Positions 55,905-63,312 of a DNA stretch of 64,000 nucleotides are shown here, piece by piece. The notes below the pieces were generated by a model. It had not been told where the DNA came from. It searched no databases and worked only from the letters and a program-made list of their open reading frames with translations. A program made the position numbers and the translations under genes. The DNA comes from Thermoproteota archaeon (GTDB taxonomy: Archaea > Thermoproteota > Thermoprotei_A > Sulfolobales > Ignisphaeraceae), in contig JAUQPB010000001.1 in assembly GCA_030550585.1 (NCBI GenBank), positions 186,001-250,000 of the forward strand, given 5' to 3'. Positions within the stretch are counted from its first letter, which is position 1. Every line of letters begins with the position of its first letter.

Positions 55905-56039
55905 CTATAGTTAACTGCATTTTCGTCCAACCTCTTCTAACAGTTCATTGATTAAAATTCTTATCTGATCCAAAGTATTTGAGCCTCTTTATAAAAAATT
56001 TATAAGGATATGCATGGGATATTATAACGGTGTATAGCT

Positions 56040-56672
56040 GTGGCCCAGACACAACAGCTATCAACTAGCGAAATTGTTAAGAAGACTTCAGCGGCATTAG
56101 TAAGTGTTGTGCTCTATGTAGTACTCTACGTACTAGTCTCAGCCCTCGCCCACTACCTGATGACCGAACTATTACCAAGATACGGAATAGCTGTTGCCAA
56201 TTACGAGGTCTATGTACAGATCCTGCTAGCACTTGCATTCGGCTATATGATAGTAAACGGTGTAGCAACATTCTTCTACTGGTCAACAAGAGCAAAATAC
56301 GATCATCCGACGGCGGCCGCTATTAGAAACGTTGTTAGAATTATTGGCGTTGGCGCAATGATCGCAGCAATAGCTGGTGGTGTCGCCGGGGGAGCAGCTG
56401 GAGTAGCACTAGGAGGCTTCCTAGGCATGGTAATAGGCTTTGCATCCCAGCAGGTACTCGGACAAGCAATTGCAGGACTCTTCCTACTAATCTCAAGACC
56501 CTTCAGAATAGGTGATGCTGTCGTCATAGCCGGTGAAGATGGTGTAGTAGACGATGTTGCAACACTATTCACAACAGTAATCAAAGCAGATGGAACAAAG
56601 GTTCTAATACCAAACAATTCAATAGTAGGAAGCAAAATATATCTAAAGCCAAAACAACAACCAAAACAATAA
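56040..56672 (+). CDS. Short MscS-family mechanosensitive channel
   Basis: It would open under membrane tension and let ions out. Three hydrophobic helices are visible (about 15-43, 55-80, 93-150), the last being the Gly/Ala-rich pore helix AAIAGGVAGGAAGVALGG, followed by the conserved beta-domain (RPFRIGDAVVI, TKVLIPNNSIVGSKI). The protein ends right there at 210 aa, without the C-terminal alpha/beta cytoplasmic domain of E. coli MscS. A GTG start is used, with TATA-like TTTATAAAAAATTTATAA upstream (about 55989-56006). Confidence 0.9.
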   Translation: MAQTQQLSTSEIVKKTSAALVSVVLYVVLYVLVSALAHYLMTELLPRYGIAVANYEVYVQILLALAFGYMIVNGVATFFYWSTRAKYDHPTAAAIRNVVRIIGVGAMIAAIAGGVAGGAAGVALGGFLGMVIGFASQQVLGQAIAGLFLLISRPFRIGDAVVIAGEDGVVDDVATLFTTVIKADGTKVLIPNNSIVGSKIYLKPKQQPKQ

Positions 56673-56796
56673 CAAAACATTTTTTAATCTTCTAATCCTC
56701 AAACCCATTCTCCATCAGAACAACTAAAATCCACTTCATAGAAAACACAACACTGAAATAACCCACAAAACAAGTAAAACTAGGATAAATCACTAA

Positions 56797-56874
56797 GGGC
56801 CCGTAGCCCAGCCAGGACAGGGCGCCGGCCTCCGGAGCCGGAGGTCCCGGGTTCAAATCCCGGCGGGCCCGCCA
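56797..56874 (+). tRNA. tRNA-Arg(CCG), integration target
   Basis: Acceptor GGGCCCG / CGGGCCC, anticodon stem CCGGC / GCCGG with loop CTCCGGA (anticodon CCG), T-arm CCGGG TTCAAAT CCCGG, encoded CCA. No intron. It sits exactly at the border between the chromosome and the integrase-bearing element; its 3' half is therefore the likely attL core. Confidence 0.95.
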
Positions 56875-56928
56875 GTTTTTAATCACTCAAGTAAAAAAGC
56901 TTATTAACTCTCCTAATGTTTCAGTTTC

Positions 56929-58236
56929 ATGGTGCAGGCTGAAACATCAGGCGTGATAGCTTTGAGTGATGGTAGTTCTGAATGGTGGAATAGGATAAAT
57001 GTCTCAAAGATTGATGAAGACTCACGCTACAAGATTCTCTCCTATTTAGTCGAGAAATATGGGAGGAAGAAGGTAATGGAGGAAGCAGGTATTAGCCGTG
57101 TGACGCTGTGGAGATTGCTAAACCGGGTATCCCCGGTAGACCCAGAGTACATAGTCCCACTCCTCAAGCTCCTCACGCAGACAGAGTTTGAGAGTTTAGT
57201 ATCGGCGAAGAACAGACTCAGATCCCTCGGCATAATGAGAGACGATGGAACTGTAGACTACAGTCTGGTCTTGGAAATACTATCCATAGCTAGGAGCGAT
57301 GAATATCTTAAGAACGCTGTACTGAGGTTTGTCGTCCAAGAGTTTAAGGAAGATATTAGGAAAATGCTCGGGATAAGCTTCACAGGTATAAAGCTTGAGT
57401 GGAGTGAAGACTTCGAAAACTTTCTTGTGGAACGTAAGAAGCGTAGAAAGGTGAGAGACCCAGAGACCGTAAAGTACTACAGAAACCTCTTCAAGAGATA
57501 CCTAGAAGGAAAAGAACTCTCCGAAGAACTAATAGACTACATTGTTAGACACCAGAACAAATGGCTTAGGAACGTGTTCAGACACTACGTACAGTACCTA
57601 TACCATAAGAGAAGAATTCCCCCAGAAACCTTCGGCTGGATAATGGAGGTAGTCCCCTCAAGAGGGTATAGACTAGACGTAAGACCCTACCAGATCTCCA
57701 TAGAAGATGTTAGGAAGACCCTAGAGTTCTTGAAGGAGAACCACAAGACATACTACACAGTATACAGAGCAATGCTTGAGTCTGGAGCAAGGTTCGAACA
57801 CGTACTGGAGATGATAAGGACGTGGAACCCTAGAGAAACTGTAGTTATAGAGTCCATAGACCTAGAGGTGGAGAGGTTAGTGTGCTTCGATAGGTTCTGC
57901 AGGTACTACCTAGGTCTCAGAGGTCACCAGAAACCGTGTGAATGGATATACATGTCTAGAGGTACTATAGAGCTCTTGAAAACACTAGCACCCAAAGATA
58001 TTGATAGGAATAGTGTTAGAAGGTATGCCAGGAGGTATAGCCTAACCCTGCCGAAGATGTTTAGGAAAGTCTCATGGAGGATAATGGTTCAGACTATGCC
58101 TAGGGAGGTAGCGAGGTTTATCCAGAGCAGGTTCGGAGAACTAAGGGTAAGTGAGGCGAGGTACGAAGACCTCCTATCAGAGGCAGATGAACACTACCCA
58201 AAATACCTAGAAAAATTGGGAGAAGCTCAATTTTAG
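56929..58236 (+). CDS. int: Archaeal tyrosine integrase (Phage_integr_3 type) with N-terminal helix-turn-helix
   Basis: A site-specific recombinase of the archaeal virus/plasmid type. Catalytic region: Arg288 in SGARFEHVLEM, box II around RKVSWRIM (Arg384), Arg401 in PREVARFIQSR and the nucleophile Tyr412 in SEARYEDLLSEADEHYPKY; that ending closely matches archaeal integrases (ARHYMALLRQADEFYP, from memory). Residues 30-65 form an added helix-turn-helix (MEEAGISRVTLWRLL). The gene is whole and 54 bp from the tRNA, so it was not split on integration as in SSV viruses. Confidence 0.88.
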   Translation: MVQAETSGVIALSDGSSEWWNRINVSKIDEDSRYKILSYLVEKYGRKKVMEEAGISRVTLWRLLNRVSPVDPEYIVPLLKLLTQTEFESLVSAKNRLRSLGIMRDDGTVDYSLVLEILSIARSDEYLKNAVLRFVVQEFKEDIRKMLGISFTGIKLEWSEDFENFLVERKKRRKVRDPETVKYYRNLFKRYLEGKELSEELIDYIVRHQNKWLRNVFRHYVQYLYHKRRIPPETFGWIMEVVPSRGYRLDVRPYQISIEDVRKTLEFLKENHKTYYTVYRAMLESGARFEHVLEMIRTWNPRETVVIESIDLEVERLVCFDRFCRYYLGLRGHQKPCEWIYMSRGTIELLKTLAPKDIDRNSVRRYARRYSLTLPKMFRKVSWRIMVQTMPREVARFIQSRFGELRVSEARYEDLLSEADEHYPKYLEKLGEAQF

Positions 58237-58237
58237 T

Positions 58238-58441
58238 ATGACCCCTCCCTACCCTAGGGTGCGAGGATCCGGGGAAGTTTAGAGCTACACTCTCGGTTCA
58301 GTCTGCGTCTGGTTTCAGGCGCATTACCGTTCCTGCATAGAGCTGAGCCCGGAGGTGTGGCTTTGTTTTCTCGATGCATAGTAGAGGATACATAGCTTAA
58401 ACCTTACCACACCATCCCCCGCCCTAAAGTGCGAGGCTTTC
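58238..58441 (-). mobile_element. Orphan IS200/IS605-like end (tnpB 3' end / guide-RNA-like remnant)
   Basis: On the minus strand, GCCTCGCACTTTAGGGCGGG (58418-58437) and ATCCTCGCACCCTAGGGTAG (58249-58268) both resemble the hairpin that closes the right end of archaeal tnpB elements (CCTCGCCCTTTAGGGCGGGG, from memory). The second is followed by GGAGGGGTCATA, like a complete end. The 150 nt between them are GC-rich and look structured. No TnpB or TnpA frame is present, so this is a remnant or a non-autonomous copy. Very similar half-sites at both ends could alternatively mark a small MITE-like unit. Confidence 0.55.
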
Positions 58442-58470
58442 AGGTTGCAATATAAATGTATTAATAACAT

Positions 58471-59115
58471 TCATAGGTCGCAGATAGACCCCTTCACAAC
58501 CACCAAAAGAAAACTCTTAATCTCTTCCAATCCATTGATGAGGTAAATACTAACACGAGACTTATCCTCCATTTGTAGAGCTAGTAGCGCTGGAAGAATA
58601 TACATGTCCAGAGAAGTAAATACACCATCCCCCTCAAGATATACCAACCCGGCAAGATTACCAGGAAACCACGGAGCAGACCACCGATACACCCCCAAAT
58701 CCACCCTAGTATCCAACTTTCTACCAAACGAGATAAGATCATCCACAGAATACTTCCATAACACACCACCAACCTCCCCCCTAAGATATCCGTACTCCAA
58801 CACGTCCTCAACCCTACCAACCTCCCTCACCCTCCTAACCACAACCTCGGGAATCTTCTGAACCATTATTCTCTTAGGAGAGAGATAATAACAAAAAACC
58901 GGATCGCAACTTGGAAACTGAGGAAGAACCCTAACCCCATCCAAAGAAAGGAATCTGGATGGGACGTACACCACCTCCCAACCATTAAAAACACGATAAA
59001 GAATTACATAGGTAGACAGAAAACCACCATGACCAAAGTACACATACGGAAACCACACCCCCCTGACCTCCCTAACCACCACACCCACCCACACCAACCC
59101 TATATACACCGACAA
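58471..59115 (-). CDS. Element protein of unknown function
   Basis: The 214 residues match nothing I know. It is rich in Val, Tyr and Trp, with strands such as VWFPYVYFGHGG and WEVVYVPSRFLS, and seems all-beta or alpha/beta; there is no signal peptide or P-loop. The start of the frame lies 8 bp downstream, on its own strand, of the first iteron of the array at 59123-59478, so that array occupies its promoter region. Expression may be controlled by an iteron-binding protein. The IS-like remnant follows its stop. Confidence 0.6.
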   Translation of the reverse strand: MSVYIGLVWVGVVVREVRGVWFPYVYFGHGGFLSTYVILYRVFNGWEVVYVPSRFLSLDGVRVLPQFPSCDPVFCYYLSPKRIMVQKIPEVVVRRVREVGRVEDVLEYGYLRGEVGGVLWKYSVDDLISFGRKLDTRVDLGVYRWSAPWFPGNLAGLVYLEGDGVFTSLDMYILPALLALQMEDKSRVSIYLINGLEEIKSFLLVVVKGSICDL

Positions 59116-59122
59116 CTACTGC

Positions 59123-59478
59123 CATGCCGTTATGAGATCCCCCGACATACTGTTATGAGACCCACATCACCCGCCACATCACCCGCCACGGGGCGGCTCA
59201 TGATTACATTTATTATTATGATCAAATAGTATATGTATAGCACACCGTTATGACACCCACAGTTTTCCCACCATCGATTCTTGATCAGGAAATAATTAAA
59301 ATAGTTGAAAACAGACAATACCATGCCGTTATGAGACCCCTAGATATATATACACAATAACAATATTTAGTGAATACTGACATGCCCTTATGAGACCTAC
59401 TGTCATCCGCTTACGAGACCCTACTGATGAACCATTGCCATGCCGTTATGAGACCTTTTGACATACAGTTATGAGACC
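59123..59478. repeat. Iteron array, eight copies of a 17-bp repeat
   Basis: Eight same-direction copies of CATGCCGTTATGAGACC or close variants: 59123-59139, 59146-59162, 59241-59257, 59322-59338, 59381-59397, 59404-59420, 59439-59455, 59462-59478. Three pairs (1-2, 5-6, 7-8) repeat at exactly 23 bp, about two helix turns. In each pair the first copy reads CATGCC and the second is weaker. AT-rich stretches lie between (59203-59240, 59286-59320, 59342-59375). A tandem ACATCACCCGCC repeat and hairpin CCGCC-4nt-GGCGG are at 59164-59196. This is the build of an iteron-type replication origin or a partition/operator site. Confidence 0.85.
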
Positions 59479-60294
59479 CTAGCGATGAGATACTACACCA
59501 CCCTCCACAACTTCATCCCCGAGAAAACCATACCTCTGATGAGGAACATAGCTATTGAGAGAACTGAACATATCCCTCATCGTGATGAAGGGAATATTGG
59601 AAACAGTAATCACGGTAATCCTCCCATTCCTATCACATCGAACAATAAATCTATCAGATAACTGACTCCAAGGAAAACGGAGAACCCCACTCTTATCGAT
59701 TTCGTAAAGCTTCATCCCGAGCTGATTACCAACAACCTGGAGTATGAGAACCCCACATACACTATAGTTCATGGACTGAAGAATATTTTCAAGAGATCTA
59801 ACTGTAACCCATCCATTCTTTAATGTCTTCAACCTCATCAACAACCTTTCGGGTATTGTTCCATTCTTACCCGTCAACCTTTTAAGATTCTCTACATCGT
59901 AAATATACGATATCTTATCAACATCTTTAGATTTTATAACAACCCTAGTATTCCCTCCACACTTCCTAACTACTATGAATTTCCTCTTTCTCATATCTCT
60001 ATGGAGATACTCTAGCAGATCCCTAGAAACAAGAACATCAATTATCCTGAAACCGCTAAGAACAATACCCGGATACCTATAGTAGACACCTCTCCCAGTC
60101 CTTATCTCCCGTCCAGAACCATACACCTCAAAATACACAAGATTGCGCAATTCTCTACTATAGCTTTCACCTAAATTACTAACAATAACATTACTAGTAC
60201 TAACACTTTTACTAAAACTTAAATTTCCACTACTAACACTAGTAATTCGGTTAGCAGAACTCTTAGCCCAGCCCTTTAACTTCCTCCTCCCCAA
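59479..60294 (-). CDS. Element protein of unknown function, flanking the iterons
   Basis: No family is recognised for these 271 residues. The first ~45 are basic and Ser-rich, probably unstructured (SSGNLSFSKSVSTSNVIVS). A middle part (LLEYLHRDMRKRKFIVVRK) and a segment TIPERLLMRLKTLKNGWVTVRSLENILQ, read as ERLLMRLK and WVTVRSLENIL, could form a helix-turn-helix. The stop codon directly abuts the last iteron. That place makes it a candidate for the iteron-binding or replication protein, but there is no Rep motif to prove it. Confidence 0.6.
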   Translation of the reverse strand: MGRRKLKGWAKSSANRITSVSSGNLSFSKSVSTSNVIVSNLGESYSRELRNLVYFEVYGSGREIRTGRGVYYRYPGIVLSGFRIIDVLVSRDLLEYLHRDMRKRKFIVVRKCGGNTRVVIKSKDVDKISYIYDVENLKRLTGKNGTIPERLLMRLKTLKNGWVTVRSLENILQSMNYSVCGVLILQVVGNQLGMKLYEIDKSGVLRFPWSQLSDRFIVRCDRNGRITVITVSNIPFITMRDMFSSLNSYVPHQRYGFLGDEVVEGGVVSHR

Positions 60295-60334
60295 CTCCTA
60301 AACCCCTCAGGTAAGAGCTAGGAGTATGAGATGG

Positions 60335-60535
60335 TTAGCCGTGTCTACCCTCAACTACTTGTATGTATATCCTTACCTTCAAGCCTCTGCGCTTTATTTC
60401 CTCCCAAACGGCGTTGAAGTCTCTCGGTAGGTAGATTATCCATCGGTCCCTACCTAGCTTCACTACCTCCCGAGCTGGAACGTATATGTCCCTTGGAAGT
60501 ATATGCAGGCGTGCTTCTTCAGCCATCGACTTCAC
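60335..60535 (-). CDS. Small basic element protein, unknown
   Basis: The 66 residues contain VPAREVVKLGRDRWIIYLP, then WEEIKRRGLKVRIYIQVV, a beta-beta-helix-beta pattern that resembles small DNA-binding or antitoxin-like proteins of archaeal plasmids. I cannot assign a family. It starts 72 bp from the divergent winged-helix gene and precedes the 271-aa gene on the same strand, so it may be its operon partner or a regulator. Confidence 0.55.
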   Translation of the reverse strand: MKSMAEEARLHILPRDIYVPAREVVKLGRDRWIIYLPRDFNAVWEEIKRRGLKVRIYIQVVEGRHG

Positions 60536-60606
60536 CAGTGAATATATACTGTTAATTGATAATATGTATGTGGCTAACAGATCGACGATGACCCGGAGGA
60601 AGAACT

Positions 60607-61410
60607 ATGAGGTTGGCTAACGCTACCAGAAGTCTTATCCAAGTCATGGGGACCTCGGTAGTGGTGAGGAGAAGCAGACTCCGAAGGTACGCGAGGGAAG
60701 TCGGTAGGTCTGACTCCCTCCTTCGCCTAATACTACACAAGCTTGGGAAGAAGGGACTGGTCTACGTGCGCGGAGACCTCGTCGTTAACGTCCCCCTACT
60801 CATACTCCACTACTCTGTGGCACGTTATCTAAATCTCGGGAAAGAGGATGAAGCGGTAGCAGAGGTAGCCAAAAACCTGTTGGAGGTGGGTATAGATGAG
60901 GTAGTAGCAAAAGACCTGGTATTTAAAGTAGTTGTTCAGATGCTTCCTAAGTATAAGCAATTCGTCAATTCCATCTATCGGTACTATGAGTGCTGGCGCG
61001 AAATTGTAGATTCACTTAAAGAGAATGGAGAAATAGACCACGTGGTCAACCTCTTCCTAATATATCTAGGTTTCCTTATTTCTGAGTCGGTCTCTCTAAC
61101 CCGCATAGAGCTCCAAGGTGAAACACTCCTAAATGAAGAGTTCATCGGCACCAGACTCTTCCTACACTCCCTATCAAGGTACGTAAGAAGTAAGCACATT
61201 GAAGAGCTAAGTAAGGCAAAGGAGAAACTAGTTAAGGAAATAGAGAGGCTCAAAACAGATGAAGACAGACACACACGGTTTTACGCAACACTACTCCTCG
61301 AACACACACTCTCAACAGCTATGGACAAGATACTCCCAAAGCTCTACACCCCAATCACACTCATACTCTACAAAAAACAAGAACAACGTACGGGGCAAGA
61401 ACCCCAATGA
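60607..61410 (+). CDS. Element winged-helix protein, unknown
   Basis: Residues 1-75 form a winged helix (RRYAREVGRSDSLLRLILHKLGKKGLVYVRG, seen as SLLRLILHKLGKKG). The rest is helical: a middle bundle and a coiled coil around 200-220 (EELSKAKEKLVKEIERL). This may be a dimeric DNA-binding protein of the element. The ATG at 60607 has CCGGAGGA ahead, a stronger ribosome site than most host genes. TATA-like AATATATAC (60541-60549) is upstream. Confidence 0.65.
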   Translation: MRLANATRSLIQVMGTSVVVRRSRLRRYAREVGRSDSLLRLILHKLGKKGLVYVRGDLVVNVPLLILHYSVARYLNLGKEDEAVAEVAKNLLEVGIDEVVAKDLVFKVVVQMLPKYKQFVNSIYRYYECWREIVDSLKENGEIDHVVNLFLIYLGFLISESVSLTRIELQGETLLNEEFIGTRLFLHSLSRYVRSKHIEELSKAKEKLVKEIERLKTDEDRHTRFYATLLLEHTLSTAMDKILPKLYTPITLILYKKQEQRTGQEPQ

Positions 61411-61530
61411 TAGGTAGTGCGGTGGTGCCCCGACTCCTGCGGTCTGCGTTTGTTTGGGGATGGGTTCTCGTGATATCAGGGTTGATATGCTCCTGCTTTT
61501 AAACTGTCTCCCTATTATTTAGGTGGGTCT

Positions 61531-62799
61531 ATGTCTACTTCCGTAAGACAGCGTAGTTCGTTTGAGGAGGTAGTTGAGTTTAGTGTTGAGCGTCCAACTG
61601 TCTACGTTAAGCGGGGGTCTGGAGCTAAGGTAGCCGTTAACCTGTTTGGGGCCGGGGTCAAGGTCCTACTATCCTCTAGTTCGGACCCAGGGCTACACAC
61701 CGACATCAGACCTAGCGCTGGTGTCGTACCGCTCACCGCCTTAGTGACCGTACATGCGGGACCTACGGCAGAACTCGGAGTCCGTAGTGTGAGGATCTCA
61801 GCGCTAGATAGAGAGAGGAGGGTAGTGCTAGCTTCGGCCAGTCTCCAAGTGGTCGTGGTTGATGACAAGCTGTTAGACGTTGTTAAGAAAGTCGGTGAGT
61901 ATAGGTTGCTGTACAGAGAGAAAGGGACTCAGTACACTCTACTAAAGGTACTTTGGGACTGGAGAAATACGGTATTCACCTTCGCAGAGATCAAAGCGAT
62001 ATACGAAATGTTGGTGGCGAGAAGTCTATCCAAGGGAACAGTACACGAAGTTCTAAAGAGAATGCTTAGAAAGGGGCTAGTAATTCGCAGACCAGAGGGA
62101 TATGCATTCAATCCAAAGATCACTATGCACGAGGCGTTGAGAGCCATAGACATCAAGAGATCGTTAAACGGGAAGCGAGGAGCGATGAGTAGTCAGCAGA
62201 GGGAAGCCACTAACACAGTTGATGTGGATAGCCCGAAGACCCCTCACGAGGTTAGAGAGCTCATGGAGAGAGCTTCACAACTCGCTAAACAAGACTACTG
62301 GAAGGCTGTCGACCTAATCGCACATACATTGGTAGGGGCTCGGGAAACTGGGATCTGGTTCCTCTGGGTAAACGACCTCTTCATATACCGTGAGGAGAAG
62401 ACAGGGTTCTTCCACTACTTCAAGTCCCGCAGACTCTCGGAATTCCTAAAGGAGTTGGGGTTTGTGGAGGGACTCATGTTCAATCACACAAAACACTCTG
62501 CTAAAGACCTCATCCACGACCTCTATTGGTCGTACCCAAATGCTAGACGACTACACTACCTACTCAAGCAACATGGATGGTTTGAGTACCCAAACGACAT
62601 TCTCCTAATAGAGTTCTACTACGACTCGGGAAAAATCGCGTACATAGCGGTAAGAGAACTCAACAACGACACCGTACTATGGGGTTACGGCAACTCAGAG
62701 CACTCCGAGGAAGTAGAGAGGTTCCCAGTAATACCCGGCGAACACGTAGACAGAGAGAATGAGGAAACATACTTCTACAGACCGGCGGGGATATTCTAA
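61531..62799 (+). CDS. Element protein joining an Ig-like domain to a winged helix
   Basis: Residues about 15-112 show the strand pattern of an immunoglobulin-like sandwich (VYVKRGSGAKVAVNLF, LTALVTVHAGPTAELGVRSVRI in pieces), of the type usually found in secreted proteins. There is no signal peptide or membrane helix. A winged helix follows (about 130-200, SLSKGTVHEVLKRMLRKGLV), then an Arg/Trp-rich C-terminal domain (about 225-400, WVNDLFIYREEKTGFFHYF). The combination of an Ig-like fold and a DNA-binding domain is unusual. TTTTAAAC (61497-61504) and GGTGGG precede the ATG. No function known. Confidence 0.6.
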   Translation: MSTSVRQRSSFEEVVEFSVERPTVYVKRGSGAKVAVNLFGAGVKVLLSSSSDPGLHTDIRPSAGVVPLTALVTVHAGPTAELGVRSVRISALDRERRVVLASASLQVVVVDDKLLDVVKKVGEYRLLYREKGTQYTLLKVLWDWRNTVFTFAEIKAIYEMLVARSLSKGTVHEVLKRMLRKGLVIRRPEGYAFNPKITMHEALRAIDIKRSLNGKRGAMSSQQREATNTVDVDSPKTPHEVRELMERASQLAKQDYWKAVDLIAHTLVGARETGIWFLWVNDLFIYREEKTGFFHYFKSRRLSEFLKELGFVEGLMFNHTKHSAKDLIHDLYWSYPNARRLHYLLKQHGWFEYPNDILLIEFYYDSGKIAYIAVRELNNDTVLWGYGNSEHSEEVERFPVIPGEHVDRENEETYFYRPAGIF

Positions 62800-62915
62800 C
62801 AAAGACTCAGGTCTCCCCACTTCTATATGGAGAGCGAGTAGTTAGAGAAAACCTCTAAAAACAGTTCACTTCCCGAATAGACCTGCGAACAATCTTTAGT
62901 ACTCAAGTTTTTTAT

Positions 62916-62930
62916 ATTCTCTTAGAGAAT
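62916..62930. promoter_or_regulatory. Operator-like dyad in the abrB-like operon promoter
   Basis: ATTCTCT-T-AGAGAAT is a perfect 7-bp inverted repeat with one central base. It directly follows the TATA-like TTTTTTATA (62908-62916), so it lies between TATA and the expected transcript start near 62940. A dimeric repressor, perhaps the AbrB-like product itself, could bind here. Confidence 0.55.
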
Positions 62931-62954
62931 TCTGTAGTAGGTGCTATAGAGCTT

Positions 62955-63116
62955 ATGCCCGTTATGGCTCGCACCAGGATTGGTAGGTATTATAGGACGA
63001 CTATTCCCAGGGAGGTCCGCAAGCTACTGGAACTAAGGGAGAACGACGAGGTCGAGTGGGTCTTTGAGAACGGAGTAGTCTACGTTAGAAAAGCAGGGGG
63101 TGAACAACATGGTTAG
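62955..63116 (+). CDS. AbrB/SpoVT-type swapped-hairpin DNA-binding protein
   Basis: A 53-residue protein with the AbrB half-barrel: MARTRIGRYYRTTIPREVRKLLELRENDEVEW, recognisable by TTIPREVRKLLEL and ENDEVEW. Such proteins are dimeric repressors or antitoxins. The stop overlaps the next start (ATGGTTAG), giving tight coupling. As first gene of a restriction-type operon it could act as control protein for timing expression, like C proteins in restriction-modification systems; that is inference. Confidence 0.8.
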   Translation: MPVMARTRIGRYYRTTIPREVRKLLELRENDEVEWVFENGVVYVRKAGGEQHG

Positions 63117-63312
63117 ATGTCCGTTCTGCGGATTTGAATCGAGCCTGGAGGATTTCAAGAAGCTAAGAGAACCCTGGAGATTCAGGTTCTACGAGGTTAA
63201 AATGCTGGAGTGTCCTAAGTGTAAAGGTGTGTTCAACTACTACGAGGGTTTTTCACCAAGAGGTAAGCGTTCCTCGTTCATGATTAAAATGAGACCGCGG
63301 GCTAGAGCATGA
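63109..63312 (+). CDS. Small zinc-finger protein of the restriction operon
   Basis: Starting at the ATG 63109, the 67 residues carry CPFCGF near the N-terminus and CPKCKG about 36 residues later, a zinc ribbon, and end in a very basic tail (KMRPRARA). It overlaps the AbrB gene by 8 bp and the nuclease gene by 4 bp (ATGA). Such zinc-ribbon proteins occur beside DNA-modification genes in archaeal elements, but the role is unknown. Confidence 0.75.
   Translation: MVRCPFCGFESSLEDFKKLREPWRFRFYEVKMLECPKCKGVFNYYEGFSPRGKRSSFMIKMRPRARA

Noticed and set aside
58471-59115. TnpB transposase belonging to the IS605-like end
   Set aside because: The 214-aa protein has no RuvC-type acidic motifs or zinc finger and is too short.
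59123-59478. CRISPR array
   Set aside because: The repeats are only 17 bp and vary, spacing ranges from 23 to 95 bp, and there are no cas genes. Iterons or operators fit better.
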